Of a stretch of DNA of 64,000 nt, positions 35,455 to 48,779 are shown piece by piece. This DNA is from Blasia pusilla (Eukaryota; Marchantiophyta; Marchantiopsida; Blasiales). Each line of letters opens with the position of its first letter. Position 1 is the first letter of the stretch. The notes under the pieces were generated by a model. The model ran no database searches, had not been told where the DNA came from, and saw only the letters and a program-made list of their open reading frames with translations. Where the stretch lies: the NCBI GenBank assembly GCA_050084515.1, contig CM114274.1, forward strand, positions 3,162,001 through 3,226,000. The letters are read 5' to 3'. The translations under genes and the position numbers were made by a program.

Positions 35455-35902
35455 ATGGCACACCCGGCCTTAAACTCCACTCCTCAATCTACATTAGCAT
35501 ATCGAGCCTCGTCCACCCCGTGCTGTCAAGGAATCCGGACGCTAGCAGCCTAGTCCTATCTTACACATATACAAGAGAGGTGCTCCAACGGCCCAACATG
35601 AGAAAGATGGCTTAGGAAAGCCACCTTCCTCTCTTATATAGGGTTGGGAAGAGCCAAAAGGCTCCTCCCCTAAAAATAGCCCTCCCTTTGGTAACCTGCG
35701 CGCACAGGTTACCAAGGGCGGGTGACTTGGTCAACAAGTCACTCGGCTGTGAAAGACCTCAACATAAAAGTTGTGAAAAACAATGTTCCTGACACAATGG
35801 ACCTATCCGACACACTGGGACAAAGTTACACTCAAGATAGTCCGGTGGCTCCTACGCCCTATCCACGATAGATCTCGGCCTATCGGCTACCCAGATGTGA
35901 CA
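35455..35902 (-). repeat. 5' LTR (family 1 block B, copy 3) with TATA box
   Basis: On the - strand it opens TGTCACATCTGGGTAGCCG at 35,902 and runs to about 35,455, ahead of the Ty3 leader. A clear TATA box, CCCTATATAAGAGAGG, lies at about 35,634-35,648, preceded by GGAGCCTTTTGGCTCTTCCC. Landmarks TCTCATGTTGGGCCGTTGGA and GCTAGCGTCCGGATTCC match the other family members. It would act as the promoter of element RNA. Block A, present beside other copies, is absent here. Confidence 0.72.
35633..35650 (-). promoter_or_regulatory. TATA box of the Ty3 5' LTR
   Basis: TATATAAG on the - strand inside the LTR, roughly 270 bp after its TG start. This is the best promoter-like signal in the element and points toward gag. 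Confidence 0.55.
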
Positions 35903-38626
35903 ATTACCAACATCACCATATCTGTGGCTAAAAATACAAGCACTTGATACACCACCGTCATCATCCCCCAAAAATTATCAGATCAAAACTTACCTTGACT
36001 TATTCAACTCCATGTGAGCATATTTGTGTATTGGAAATCATAGTCACTTAATTGAGATCCATCAATGGGGTGCTCAACACCTTTAAAATTATGGAAGATT
36101 GTTGCAATCGTGTCTAGCTTGCATCAACTCTCTCGTTGTCATGCATCCAAATCCATTCTTGCACCCTTGGGCTCTGAATCTCATATGATCTAGCCACTAC
36201 ATAGGTAATAAATGCATCCGTGTCCACCTAGACAACACCTCACATAAAACCCTATATTGAAAAATCCCTTTTTTCATATGTGATAATGAGTTGTACTACT
36301 GCTACTCTTGACTTTGAGAAATGGATGAGAAATTGTAAGTGTAATCAAAGTATGCTACACTCGATGGATTGATTAAAAAAAAATACATCTCTCTAAAGCA
36401 CAATCTAGATAAATTTACACATCCCTTACAACAAAGTTTGCACCAAAGCGGAAAATCAAAACTTAGTGGCCTCACACTAGATGACAACACAAAGAAGTCT
36501 CAAGAGTAAGGCATGAGCTAAAAAATCAATATGTGACCCTAACTTTTTGTCTTTGATGAGATTTTAAATTGTACAAGTGTGGAAGTTCCGCCATGTATTT
36601 AAAAATTCAAGTTCCAAAAAAGTTGGACTCCAAGGAGGTTGCAACCTAGCTTTGAATATGAGTGGGCGTTTGGTAGTTCTCCATGTTAGGGGTCACAGTA
36701 GCTAGATTGAAAATGCGTTTGTGATGAATAAGGCGGAATTGGAAATCTTGTGATGATCAATTCCCAACATATCATAGATCCAGAAAAATGAATCAAAAAC
36801 CTAAAGCAACAAAAATATTGAAATAGATCAAAAGTAGCAAAATTAGAGTTTGGGGTTGAGGGTTACAAAATGCAAGTAGCGGCCAAAGCGAGATAATTTG
36901 GAAGAAGGATGAGACAAATATCTTTAAGAATATGTATAAGTAGGAGGGTATCCAAGGGAGTCTAGAGCTTCAACCCTACCTTAGGAACTATGGGGATTTT
37001 ATTGAACCAAAGGCATAAGATAGATTGTAAGTTTGACATTGTGGTTTTAACACCAAGCTAATTCCGGTTGGAGAAATTTTGTATCATAACCTTAAACCTT
37101 GATCCATAGTATATGTGCTAAGTCCCTATTAGAAACTCATTTCAATTCAATTGGGAATTAATGACCACCATGAGCACTAATTCCATTTCGAGTCCCTATA
37201 TTGTCAAAGAAGCATGTCTCAAGTCTTGGATGAATAGCTTGTGTTTGAGAGTAAGGGATTAGGTTAGTTCCCGACTTTCACTATATGCTTGAGGGATGAA
37301 TCGAGACCCATACTTGAGAAATATATGATTGATTGATCCCAAATATCACGAATATGAGTGTGTTTAGATGTTGATTGGTAATAAGAGTCTGATAGGTTGA
37401 TTGCAAACTTCCATAACAAACTATATTGGAATTCAAGCCAATTGTTGCATGAAACCAGTCCCAAAATGGGTGATCCTTGATCAGCAATGCCTAAATGATC
37501 GCCCTAGGGTCTTGCATCTTGATCCCTACTACCACTCAGCACACCATCAAGTGCCAATGCTCAACCAACCCTTAGCTCTAGATGGAGATCAAAACATTTT
37601 ATCTAATCAAATATGACAAGGGAACCTACAAATGGTCCCACCACATGAATGGTCTAATGGATCCTCACTCATGGAAATTGGTGTTGCCTCATCTTGCTAA
37701 TGACTAGAATCTTGTTGTTGATACACATCATCCTCGACTTGGTAGCTCAACCCTACATTTGAAAATGTTGCAAGTGATGAAATGAATATTGGTACTACGA
37801 GCTCACATGGGCCTAAAGGAAATTCCATTTTCCATTCATACCCTTTGTGCAAGGGTGCCAATAATGTTGGAATACCCCCTATGTGACCTCTATTTGTGAG
37901 TTCTACTGTCACTCTTAAGCTATGTCACCATAACCATGAGCCCTATCCACACATCAGATCCCCCTCCTTCTTATTGTGCTTATGCATGGGCTTAATTCTT
38001 CATGCATGCATGGAATATATAATAAGCATGTGCAATTACAGCTAGGGATGTGTAACCTTGTATTCAATTATCTCCTTTCAACCAAAAAAGCTATAATAAA
38101 CATAAAGGTTCCGTGTAGAAAAATTCCAAAGTTACAAGTACAAAGCTCATAAAATTATTGCAAACAAAAGTTTTTAACTCATACAAAGTGAGTAAAATAT
38201 AGCAAAATTTCTTCTTACAAAATGGTGGGTTTGTAGAACTACTAACTGGTCCCATGTTGGTGGCGTGCATTGAATGTCACACGATCGTCTAGACACACTT
38301 GCACCTTCAATAGGTACAGATGTATGTACCTTGTCTACTAATACGTGGATTTGTATAGATATAATGTCCCCCAAGGGATCTTACCACCCAATCAACTCTC
38401 CAATTGTGTCCAGCGATCGCCGATTGGCTTGGTGAAAAAGTCAGATGCTACATCACTCTTAATTTGGATGGACTAGACTCTCTAATAATGCATGTATCAC
38501 ACGGATCTTGTTGTCAATTTTGAGGTCCACATCAACATGGACATTCTACTCCTCTTCACCCTTTAATGTTGAGTCCCTATTAGACTCTAATTTATGACTA
38601 CTATTGAGCATCTTTGGACCCTTTTT
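35903..38626. other. Intergenic, no gene recognised
   Basis: AT-rich sequence between two LTR-like copies. Short frames up to 76 codons show no family resemblance. Nothing supported. Confidence 0.45.
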
Positions 38627-39216
38627 CGTGTGTGTACACATCACTATACAATCCACATTGTTGGTCACATATACACACCACGCAACACCAATCTTCCCAA
38701 CACATGAGTCGATCCACTCATAAAAGAAATATACTCATGCATATACATTGAGACCACAACAAAATTCAAAGGAAAAATGGCTCATCCGGCATACTCTTGA
38801 ATCTACATTGGCATATTGAGCCACATCCATCCTCTATTATGAGGGAATCCGGACGCTAACACCCTAATTTCTACATACGCAAGCAAGAGAGGTATTGATA
38901 AGGCCTACCATAAGAAAAATGTCTTGGGAAAGCCATGTCTCCCTCCCTTATAGCCTTGGGAATAGCCAAGAGGATCTTTCCCCAAAAAAATCCATTCCAT
39001 CGGTGACCTACGTGCACAAGTTATCGGATGATCACTGACTCGGTCATGAGGTCACCTAGTTGACTAAGATGAAAATGGAGAAATATTCAAAGACAATGTT
39101 CCCGATGCAACAAGCATGTCGCCAACCTCATACGACATCTCAGGCCGGAAAGCCCCTTGACCCTCTATGTCGTCGATGCAATAGAACTCTATTTGTCGGC
39201 ATACTAAGATGTGACA
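38627..39216 (-). repeat. Solo LTR-like copy, family 1 (blocks B+A)
   Basis: On the - strand it opens TGTCACATCTTAGTATGCCG at 39,216, contains GAGTTCTATTGC and TCTTGGCTATTCCCAAGGC, then block A (ATGTGTTGGGAAGATTGGTG), and ends near GTGTACACACACG at 38,627. No Ty3 internal sequence adjoins it on either side, so it is best read as a solo LTR left by recombination. I could not find a clean 5-bp target duplication. Confidence 0.68.
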
Positions 39217-39719
39217 CCTTGCATCCCTCTCCGTGCTTGACTACTCGTTTGGATGCGACTTATGATTTTTTCACTTAGGAATAGATCAATATAATCCTCA
39301 AAAGTCAAAGATCCTTACAATATTCAATCCCATGACCTCCAATATGAACCATCCCTGCCCCACAATCTAACTTCAATTCTCCCAATCCTTAGCTTCAAGA
39401 AGCCATTGGTCTTTGATTTCTCAACACAACTTCTAACTTTGATCACCTTTGATGCCTACTCATCTTATTAAGGTACTATTGGTATGTATCTAGGTTGTGT
39501 AACTTATACTAAGCCTTGAAATTTGACTGTTGCTCATGGAAAAGTATATCATTCAATCAATTTCATTGGCACGACAACAAAAAAGATGACTTACACCCTA
39601 ACACAAAATCCCAACATCCCATGAGTGTGCATGCTCTTAAGTCATTTTTTAGCTCGTGTAATGCAACTTTGAGCCTACTCCAAAGCCAACCCCCATTTTT
39701 GGCACACAAATGACATAAT

Positions 39720-40700
39720 TTATCGTGCGTCTATTCTATTGAACGTCAATCTCACGCAGTGCGGAAGCTTGGATTCAATAGGACACACTCACAACCATAC
39801 TACATAGTCATATTTTTAGTCCATCGGCCTTATATTTTTTTGAGTTCCTAACTTGGGGTATCCATCAAGCTAAAAATTTCCTAACCCCTCACTTCCCAAC
39901 ATAGGCAAGTCTTTCTAAACTTGGGACATACTTCCTAGATAGTCCAAGCACCTAAAACAATGCTCGTGTGCTTTGCGGGTCCAACAGTCCAATGAATCTC
40001 GAATGAGTCTCTATATAACTGAGACCCAAGATATGAGTCGCGGATCAAGGTCCAAGCTTGACATCCATAATTATTGGACTTGGCTTGGTGTCCACATCCC
40101 AAAGCCAACCTCCCGATCCATTGTGTGCCCTTGGTTTGCCACACGACTCCCCAAAGTAGAGTTTAGGTTCCAAGCACCCCTTGGAGATCCTCCCCCTTAT
40201 ATATAGTTTTTGAGATCTCTATCCCCTCCCCAGCTTTGGAAAAGTCCTCTGGGGCCGCTCTTTTTGGCCCTCAACCCAACTACCAATCTGATAGTTCGGG
40301 GAAAAATTCCCAATTTATGTTCATGCATTCTTCTGAATCTTTAGTGGGTCAGAATTTTCTCTTCCTAACCTTTCCAACAGCATCTTATTCACCCCAAACG
40401 CACCTTGGGTCTGGTCTTTATGACCTTAAACACTACAAAAACCTCAAATGCTAGTCAAATTCCAAACCCTTTTGGCGCCCAAGTCTCATGGGACTTGAGC
40501 TCCTCTAAAACCTTGCTACGCGTTTGGTCTTGGTTTACTAGGTCACGACCATCATTACTTGAAATTCCTTACTTTGCTTACGTCTCATATCTCATGCCTG
40601 ATTCTCGAGACTTCTCCAATGCGTATCCATCCCAGTGTGAGCTTACTAGAGTTATTATATTCTACATCGGCGCATGTTTGGCTATGAGGGTTGCAACACA
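39720..40700 (-). repeat. Inverted ~1 kb repeat, family 3 (copy 1)
   Basis: Reverse complement of this stretch matches 42,255-43,300. Landmarks in order on the - strand are CCCTCATAGCCAAACATGCG, TGAGATATGAGACGTAAGC, CTATATATAAGGGGGAGG (a TATA-like signal), GGATCGGGAGGTTGGCTTTG, GTTTTAGGTGCTTGGACT and AATAGACGCACGA. The ~1 kb size, the central TATA box and the lack of coding suggest a solo LTR of another retroelement. Translated peptides (LGAWT) are repeat shadows, not genes. Confidence 0.62.
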
Positions 40701-42138
40701 TATATGTATGCTCCCATTGCAAATGCACTAAAATCATCTCACATCAATTATTATTCACATGATTCAAATGTTATGACAATGTATGTATCAACATCTTAAC
40801 ATACACATATTTATAAGTAAAGAAAGTCCAAGAATCATACCCTATGATACTCCTTGCCTAAACTTTACTCTAGATTATGCCCACTCAACTTGGTAATTGT
40901 GACACTGACAGATAATTCCCACACTCAACCAAATACCTCGTCGCACACTCTATTATGAAAATTATTTCATGGTTGATATACGTAGGCCATACAATTTTTT
41001 TGAAATAACTACAATAATATTATATTAATTGCAATATACAAAATCTCAACTTAGTACACATAAGAAAACTACAAGGATAGTGTATGGATTAATTTATAGA
41101 TTGCACACAAATTTTTGTAAAGAAATTTAATTAGGAAAAATATTTCTCTTTGAATGATTGAATAATGTCAAGCCTAACCCATCCTATGCATAAGAGAATC
41201 TAGGTGTAATCCACATAAAAAACACGTACCCCATTGTAGCATAGGCTTAAAAGGATCAACTGTAGAAAGATAAAAATATTCAAAACGTCCCTTGAGGTAT
41301 ATCCCTTTCAAAGCCCCTAAGGCAGAAAAAATGTGATACTCATACATATCACCCAAGTCTATTCAACACGTTACTAACAAATCAAAAACCTTCAAGTGGG
41401 TGCAAGAAGTTCTCCAAAGGTAACATGTAAGTTCACAAACACTATGGACACAAACCGCATACATATTGGAAATACTAGTACTTGCATGAAAATTGAGACC
41501 TTAAATATGGATATAATCAACACTATCAGGGAATAAACAAGATGGAAATTCTTAAGTTGATGCTTGAAGGGCATAAAAATAGCGATGGCATCAAATGGGC
41601 CACCCATGGGATCACCTTGATGAGTAACAACTATGATTGGAGGATAATCTTTTCCTTTGAAGTAGCATGATGAGAATACATAACGGACGCATTGCATACA
41701 TAGAAGGATACTTGTTTTTTGGGCATTATAACATATACATTGGATATCAAGGAGCAAGATAGGATCCTATAATGATCTTAATAGTTTAGTTGGGAGGGAA
41801 CATATGTTTCGTGAGTTTGGGATGATGGGATGGTAGAGAATAATCGATGCATTATTCTTAATATCGAGCATTATTGGTGTTGCATGCCCATAAAGAGCTA
41901 GGGCATTTTAGAGTATAGCGTATATATAACTTACTTCATGTACACCACTAGTGGCATGGGATGCATAAAAACAAATAGTATTTTGTTGGTAGATATAAAT
42001 ATATGAGGTGTGATAAAGTACGTACTAACATCCTTCACTACTCCAATTGAAAATTTGAACTCATTACGAATTTTGAGCTCAGGTTATCGATGAAATTAGG
42101 AATCAAAATAGGTAGACACTTGAAGTATACCTTCCCTT

Positions 42139-42141
<3 letters not shown>
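40701..42141. other. Intergenic, no gene recognised
   Basis: AT-rich. A 121-codon frame on the - strand (41,392-41,757) is rich in Ile, Phe and Val with no recognised motif; I treat it as chance. Confidence 0.4.

Positions 42142-42233
<92 letters not shown>
42142..42233. repeat. (GA)n microsatellite, about 46 units
   Basis: Uninterrupted GA dinucleotide run of about 92 bp. It ends about 20 bp before the family 3 direct repeat. Confidence 0.95.
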
Positions 42234-42234
<1 letters not shown>

Positions 42235-42254
42235 TCCATTAGTTTTTAAGGAAA

Positions 42255-43300
42255 TTTTTATGATCCTCATAACCAAATGAGCGGCAAGTGGAACACCAGA
42301 ACTCTGGAGCGCTCACGCTAGGATGGTTTGCACGTTGGAGAGGTCTCTTGGAAAAGATGCAAAAGACATAAGAGATGAGACGCAAACAAGGTTGAGCATT
42401 CCATGCGTTTATGATCAAGACTAGGAAACTTGAATCAAACGTGAACCAAGACTTGAGAGGAGTCGGGTCTATGACGAGTGGCTGCTAAAGAGGTCAGAAC
42501 CGGATTTGGAACATGACTTACATTTGGGGTTTTGACTATATTTTGGACCATAAATTCTAGTTCCAAGATGCATTTGGGAAAAATAAGGTGGCGTTGGAAA
42601 GCTTATGCAAATTCTGTTCTAATGAACTAAAGATCTCATCAAACGCGTGAGAAGAGGTTGAGAAAATCCCCAAAAAGATTGTGTGGGGAGTTGGATTGAG
42701 GGCCACAAAGAGTGGTCCTTAACTCTTTTTGGCCCTCAACCCAACTCCCTATATAGTCTCTTCCCCAAAAATAGGAGGAGGTTGGAGAGCCCAAAATTAT
42801 GAGTTAGGGGGAAGGTCTTGAATAGTGTTTGGGACTCGAACCCCATTTTGGGGCACTGCAGGGTGAACTAAGAGCACGGAATAGATCGGGAGTTTTGGCA
42901 TTGGGATTCGAAACCCAAACAAAGTCCAATAGAGTATATTTCAAAGGCCACTATTGGATTCCAACCTGTGACTCATTTAGTTGGTCCAAGGTTAGCAACT
43001 CGGGCGAGGTCTATTGGACAATTGGGATTGCTAGGCGTGCAAATGTCATTTTAGGTGCTTGGACTAACTAGAAAGTGTGTCTCAAAAGACTTGCGCATGT
43101 TGGGAAGGGAGAGAATAGGAAGGTTGAGCTTGATGAGGTGACGAGTTGAGAGCTTGATGAGTTGGAAAGCTGATTGACCCAGACCAGACTAACGTGAGTG
43201 TGTTTAGCTGCAGATGAATAGTGAGAGGGTGTTCTATTGAACGTACGCTTCAACAACACAAAAGATGTTAAAGAGTAATAGACGCACGAGAGAAATTGTC
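42255..43300 (+). repeat. Inverted ~1 kb repeat, family 3 (copy 2)
   Basis: Partner of 39,720-40,700 in the opposite direction. On the + strand: CCTCATAACCAAATGAGCGG, AGAGATGAGACGCAAACAAG, CCCTATATAGTCTCTTCCCC (TATA-like), AGATCGGGAGTTTTGGCATT, ATTTTAGGTGCTTGGACTAA and AATAGACGCACGAGAG. The copies are clearly diverged but colinear for about 1 kb. The two arms with about 1.5 kb between them could form a large foldback if transcribed. Confidence 0.62.
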
Positions 43301-46300
43301 TATTATATATACACATGTCACTATACAACGATGGATGTTGTATAGTGAGATATATACATACAATACATGGTTTACCATATTTAATTTTTGCATTAAGACC
43401 ATCAATTTCCTTGAGGAAAAATAAAACTTAGTCCATGGGATTGGGAAAGTAATGTATTTTTTGACCGTTTGACTAAAGATCCCTTGTTGATACAAATATT
43501 TGATATTTGAGGACTTTTTGGGAATTGGCATCCTTTAATCCCTCTCGTTATGGGGATTAATCAAAGGAATATTCGATGATACGTGCTACAACAAGTTACG
43601 TAGTGGTACATAAGTTTGACCTAAGTGAAACGGAATATTGTATAAAAAGGACCATTTGAGGATTACATGAGTTTTTCTCTCTCCTATGCATATAATGATT
43701 TCTCATAGTAAATTATGTCAAAAGATCAAAGTGGATACCTCCTTATGTAGATTTTTTTTTTGCTTTAAATTTGTATGGGAAGTTGCATGAGTTTCGTCCT
43801 TAATTTTTTTGTGGAACTTTTTGAGTGGGATTAGAGGGGATAGATCAAGGTTTCGATGTGGAATTAGGAAGGAAAATCAAATAGAAACTCATAAATACAT
43901 GTTGAAATTTGTGGCTTCACGGGATTCACGTTTGACTAGAGCTATAACCAACTATAATATGTATACGATGTAAAAGGGCAAGGAAGGGAAGGGAAGGGAA
44001 GGGAATGGAAGGGAGACATATGAAGCAATCCTCCATTCTCTCAAAGGATAATTGACAAACCCATTGATGGGATGGGCATGAAAAGGGAGGGGATGTATAA
44101 AAATGAAGGGAAATTTCTTCTATTAGGAGAATGAAGGAGAGATAAGAGATCTCTTGAGAATTAGGGATGACCCATTAGTCTTTACTCATTCCAAAGGAGA
44201 GAGAAAAATATAGATGGTTTGGTAGGGGAGGAGGAAATAGACAATTGGAGACGAGGAAGGATCGTCCATGGTTGCACAAAAATACACAAGTCCGTCCCTA
44301 CGATGAACATGGACGGACAAGTCTGCACATGTCCATGAATATGGATTGCAAGAGATGGGGCCCACACTTATAATTCATAATGGAAGGCACTACAAGGGCA
44401 AATGGGGAAATAAGGGGAGAGGAAGTGGTGGTGGAGGGAGGAAGAAACATGAAAGTATGGAACACAAATTAAGGCAAGTGGGGGGTATGAGAAAGGAGAA
44501 TAAGGTGGGGCCTACATGGACCACTCCTTTCATAAGATAGACATAAGTCCACGGATATGGACTTTGTCCACATACAACCTTGGGACCCTCTCAAATCTCA
44601 TCGACTTATCTATGGGACTCAAGAGTTGCAAAGTCACCCCTTTCAACTTATCTCCATTTGTATTGGTCAAAATTGTGTCAATGAAGTTCTTGAAGACTGT
44701 TTGATACTTCAATGTAAGAATTAAAACAATGTTGATGTTTGAAAATAGTTTTGATATTTAAGTTACAATTTTCATTGATCAACTTGTATTACTAAACAAC
44801 AAAATGCATTACCATTGCATTCCTTTACCTTAGAAATGGCAGGATAAAACAAAGGTACCAAATCCTAAAGATGGCGAGGATTGAGTATGGAGAACTCATG
44901 AGCTGAATGAAGAACATTGCAAGAAGTTGGTGTCTAACAGGGAACCACATAAAAGAGAGGTGGCGGAAATAAGACATACGCTAGAGAAAACTGCTCCACA
45001 AGTTGGAACACCTGAAAAGAGCGCAAGATATGAAGAAGAGAGAGGGAGCATAGAGGATGGCGGAGGAGCACATTGCAAAGACTATGAAGGAACTAAAGAG
45101 AACAGTTCAAGCCAAAGACACTAGGAGGCTTCCAAAATTAAAATTCCAATCCTACTCAATCAATAAGCAATCATAGAAACTGAAAAAAATAATACATGGG
45201 CATGGAAAAAAAGACGGTAAACATGACACAAGTCCAACAATAGTACATCAAATACCTTCTTGAAATTGGGAAGGGTACGGAATCAATCAAAAACTCAAAT
45301 ATGGCTTCTTATTGCACATGAATGTAATGGATTAGACGAGAGATAGATTAATGAAGAGGATTAAAAATAACACGGTAGAACTTCCAATCACATGGACCGA
45401 CAAAAGAAGGATATGCAACTACTCGAAAATGTTAAAAGCACCAGGGTCCATTGAGTGTCTTTGTCAAAGTATTTTTATTAATATAATTCTATCTTCCTCT
45501 AATTTTATTTTGTCCAAATGAAGAAACTTCCGCACCTTTTGGGTCAAGGGTGCACTTGCTCTTAAGATGCACCCTCCTATACTTAAAATAAATCCCAAAC
45601 TTAAATTTTTTTTGAATAATGTCCATCACTACTATCCACTAAATATTGTGTTTGGAATCATGGCCTAAAATATACTATTGGCTTCCATGAAACAAGTTTC
45701 GTAAAGTGGGAGTATTTGGTTCTCACATCGTGTATTTGCTGTGGAAGTCCAAATACACCCTTCCATTAAAGAGATCTCTTAAAGAAGAAAGTGCTAATAT
45801 TTAATGGCCTCTCACACCACAATTCCTTTTGGAATTCTGGATTAAATCCAAATGTTTCCTTCCATTACGAAGCCTCATAAAACGGGGAGAGGTGACGATC
45901 TTGGCTTTGTCATATTCTCCAAAAGTAAAGGGGAATATCCCTTTCCCTTAAAGGAGTTCAAGATAGAGAGCAGTGGAGCACTAATGTTGTGTTTTCTATT
46001 TAAGAATTAATTAGAAGTTTTATCCATAAAAATGATATCCACTTTGTGGAAATTATAAAATAAGTTGGAGTGAAGCTATGTAAATAATCTTTAATACAAT
46101 ACATAAATGTAGGTCAGAAAAATATTGGCATGGGTTCCAAGAAAGCGCTGAGAATAAACATGTGGATATGATATTTACCAAATGAGATTGTAAGAAGAAT
46201 TTCTTATTTTGAATCCTCCTCACTCCTAAAATTTCATTCGCATTATACAAGTAGTTCATAAATAGGAAATAAATGGGTAGGAGCATTTTTTGGGGCTATG

Positions 46301-48261
46301 AAAGTTTTTTTTTCTCTAAGAGCATCTCCAAAGGTTTTGAGTTTTTATTAAACCACACAAATCACACACTCATACTCATGAGATTCGAGTATTTCAATCT
46401 GGAGAATGGGCGATGCACATGACCACATGGTGTTAGTCTTCCAAGCTAATATTATTATTATTATTATTTTTCCCATAAAGTTCCTACTAGATACTACTAT
46501 GGTGGGAATGGTGTTAATTTTCCATACAAGTACATTTAAAGTTCCTAGGAACTCCGCCACACCACTAACCATCTTCTACATCCGACCTAAACCTCCAAAT
46601 AACGTCTCTAATGTTGTATTTAAAACTTTTGTTTTTTAGCCCTTAAGCTCGAGCTGTTGAAGCACTCGTGGATTAAAACTTATGTGTCACACTATTGACC
46701 AGGTTCAATGGCGATGCTAATTGGACAAACGCAAATTCCACCCACTATTTAAGAATATTCTCATTGGTGGGGCTGGTTAATTATCATGGAACAGAATAGT
46801 GACTAACTATTCCTTAGATCTCCTCGAGATTGTGGGAATCTGGATTTCCTTTCACTTAACGTTAAAGCAATAGGGTTACTTTAATTGGGGCTTGCGGTTT
46901 ACCCTACCCTACCTCTAATCTAAAAATGTCGAAACTAAACTTGGTTACCACGCGAGTTAAGTAAAGAAACGGGAGTCATACAACCAGCCAAGGAGGGTGC
47001 ACAATTATAATTGATATATTATATATATATTTAAAATACTTTTTGAGCTAAGTACTTTTCATGTGTAGGAACGTATTTAAAGGTTGCATGTTTATGTCTA
47101 GCTTGTTAGTGGGTAAAAAACTAACAATCTTTGTGACTGGGTAATGCAAAAATGTAGTCTTATGGCATTGGCTACTCCAAGAGTAAGTGCACCGAATCAA
47201 ACTCGATAACCCTATTTGATGAATTAATTACAAATTATTTTAAGATTGACTTAAAATTTCACCTCTTAATCCCAACCTTGCAAGTAGGGATGAATAAAAG
47301 ATCTGAATTTTGGGAGGGAGTGAAGAATGAAGAACAATAAAAAGTATTAAGGTAAGGTGAGGAGTCCGAGTGTTACACTTTCTTATCTATATTATCATGG
47401 GAGAGTGCACTATTGTTTATAGATTACCCTCTTGTTTCGATACTTGGCCGTTTCGATGATTAACATCAATCAATGGTGGTTGATTTAGAGGTCTTGACAA
47501 TTTGGAGGGTTCAAATCATAATTAACACATTTACGTTAGTAGCATGTGATGGATAAGGGGATTATCCATTACTTTGATTTATGGAGGGTAACATGACTCA
47601 CTCACATACCCCTAGTTATTAATCATCTAAACTTACAACCATGTATGGAAGTTTCCTCCTACATGTGTACCAATCAATCTTTAATATGTTTTTGCAGTTT
47701 CATCTCATCATGTTACATGCAAGTTTTGGAAATACATTCCTATATGTCCAAATTGGAAATGGTTTTTGAAAATCCCCTTGGAATTTTTGGGTATCGTGCT
47801 TCTATGGGAAAAAAATGTTCTTAGAAAAATTTTCAATCATACCTGATGTCAACCCCCCTTCTCTCTAAATCGTTTTGAGACTTTCCCCATCGAAGTGTTT
47901 CCATCTTTTTTTTTCTTGGCACAATTCCATGTCCATTTCATGCTTCATTGTATTTCTTTTTTTTTAGCTCGAAATGTGTTTGTCTATGTGGGCCCAATTT
48001 GTTTTTCCATTTCTGTTCCGAATATTTCTCATATGTTTGTTGCATAGTGATTTATCGCCAGCTTTTTCATTCATGTCTATCTTTCATTCCCAAATTCTTC
48101 CATGTATCATTACGAGTATTTCAAACTTGAATACTAGGAAATAACTTCACTACTAATTAAGAAATACACCCTATTGTGCATTAGTACACTTTCTTTATCA
48201 CACTTTCAGAAAAATTCTCCTTCTTCTTAAACTTACATTATTATAGTATTAGTTTCTCATT
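43301..48261. other. AT-rich intergenic stretch, no gene recognised
   Basis: No supported gene in five kilobases. Small simple repeats are an AAGGG run at about 43,980-44,010 and an ATT run at about 46,446-46,470. A frame at 44,927-45,124 is Glu/Lys-rich low-complexity text with no family match. Confidence 0.45.
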
Positions 48262-48374
48262 TAAAACTAAGGTTCTTATAATTCCCCTCCATATTAAAGT
48301 GGCCTTGCATTAGAGGAATTACCTAATGCAAGGTGACAATAATATGGAGGGGAATTATCAGAACCCTAGTTTTA
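48262..48374. repeat. Long imperfect hairpin (51-bp arms, 11-nt loop)
   Basis: Arms 48,262-48,312 and 48,324-48,374 pair along their whole length with about six mismatches and no bulge; the loop is GAGGAATTACC. Shared arm text includes TAATTCCCCTCCATATTA and CCTTGCATTA. The ends read TAAAACTA / TAGTTTTA. Size and shape fit either a microRNA precursor or a tiny MITE-type inverted-repeat element. No flanking target duplication is evident. It is not within a recognised gene. Confidence 0.85.
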
Positions 48375-48779
48375 GTAGTTTCGATGCATGGAAGGAAAAT
48401 CCGGAAAAAGAAATAATAGGGAGATTATTAACAATTGAAAATGGACATGAAAAATTCCAACAATATAAAATGGATAGAAAAGGTAAGAACAACTAGAAAA
48501 TGGACAAGGATTTTTTATTACAAAATAAAAGACACAAAGAAAAAAACTACAGAAATTTCATCAAGAAACAATTACATTGATTCACCACTTCATAAGTAGC
48601 CATACATGATAGAAAGAGAACAACATGGAAAGAGCTGAAAATTCTAGAATATTCTAAGGGAACTGAAATATACCAAACTACATTTTCTGCAACTCAAATG
48701 TTTATTTCATATATATATATTAAAAAATTAATTAACCCTAAACATCGAGTAAGTAAAGCTCGAAAAAGACCATAAAGGC

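Noticed and set aside
35044-35463. 139-codon open frame on the - strand next to the Ty3 LTR
   Set aside because: Overlaps the LTR end and leader, matches nothing in the left element's gag, and has an irregular composition; taken as chance.
39935-40144. Peptides ending LGAWT in two places (39,935 - and 42,829 +)
   Set aside because: Shadows of the family 3 inverted repeat; differing lengths and no family resemblance.
42142-42233. GA run as a GAGA-type regulatory element
   Set aside because: A simple dinucleotide microsatellite with no adjacent gene; no support for function.
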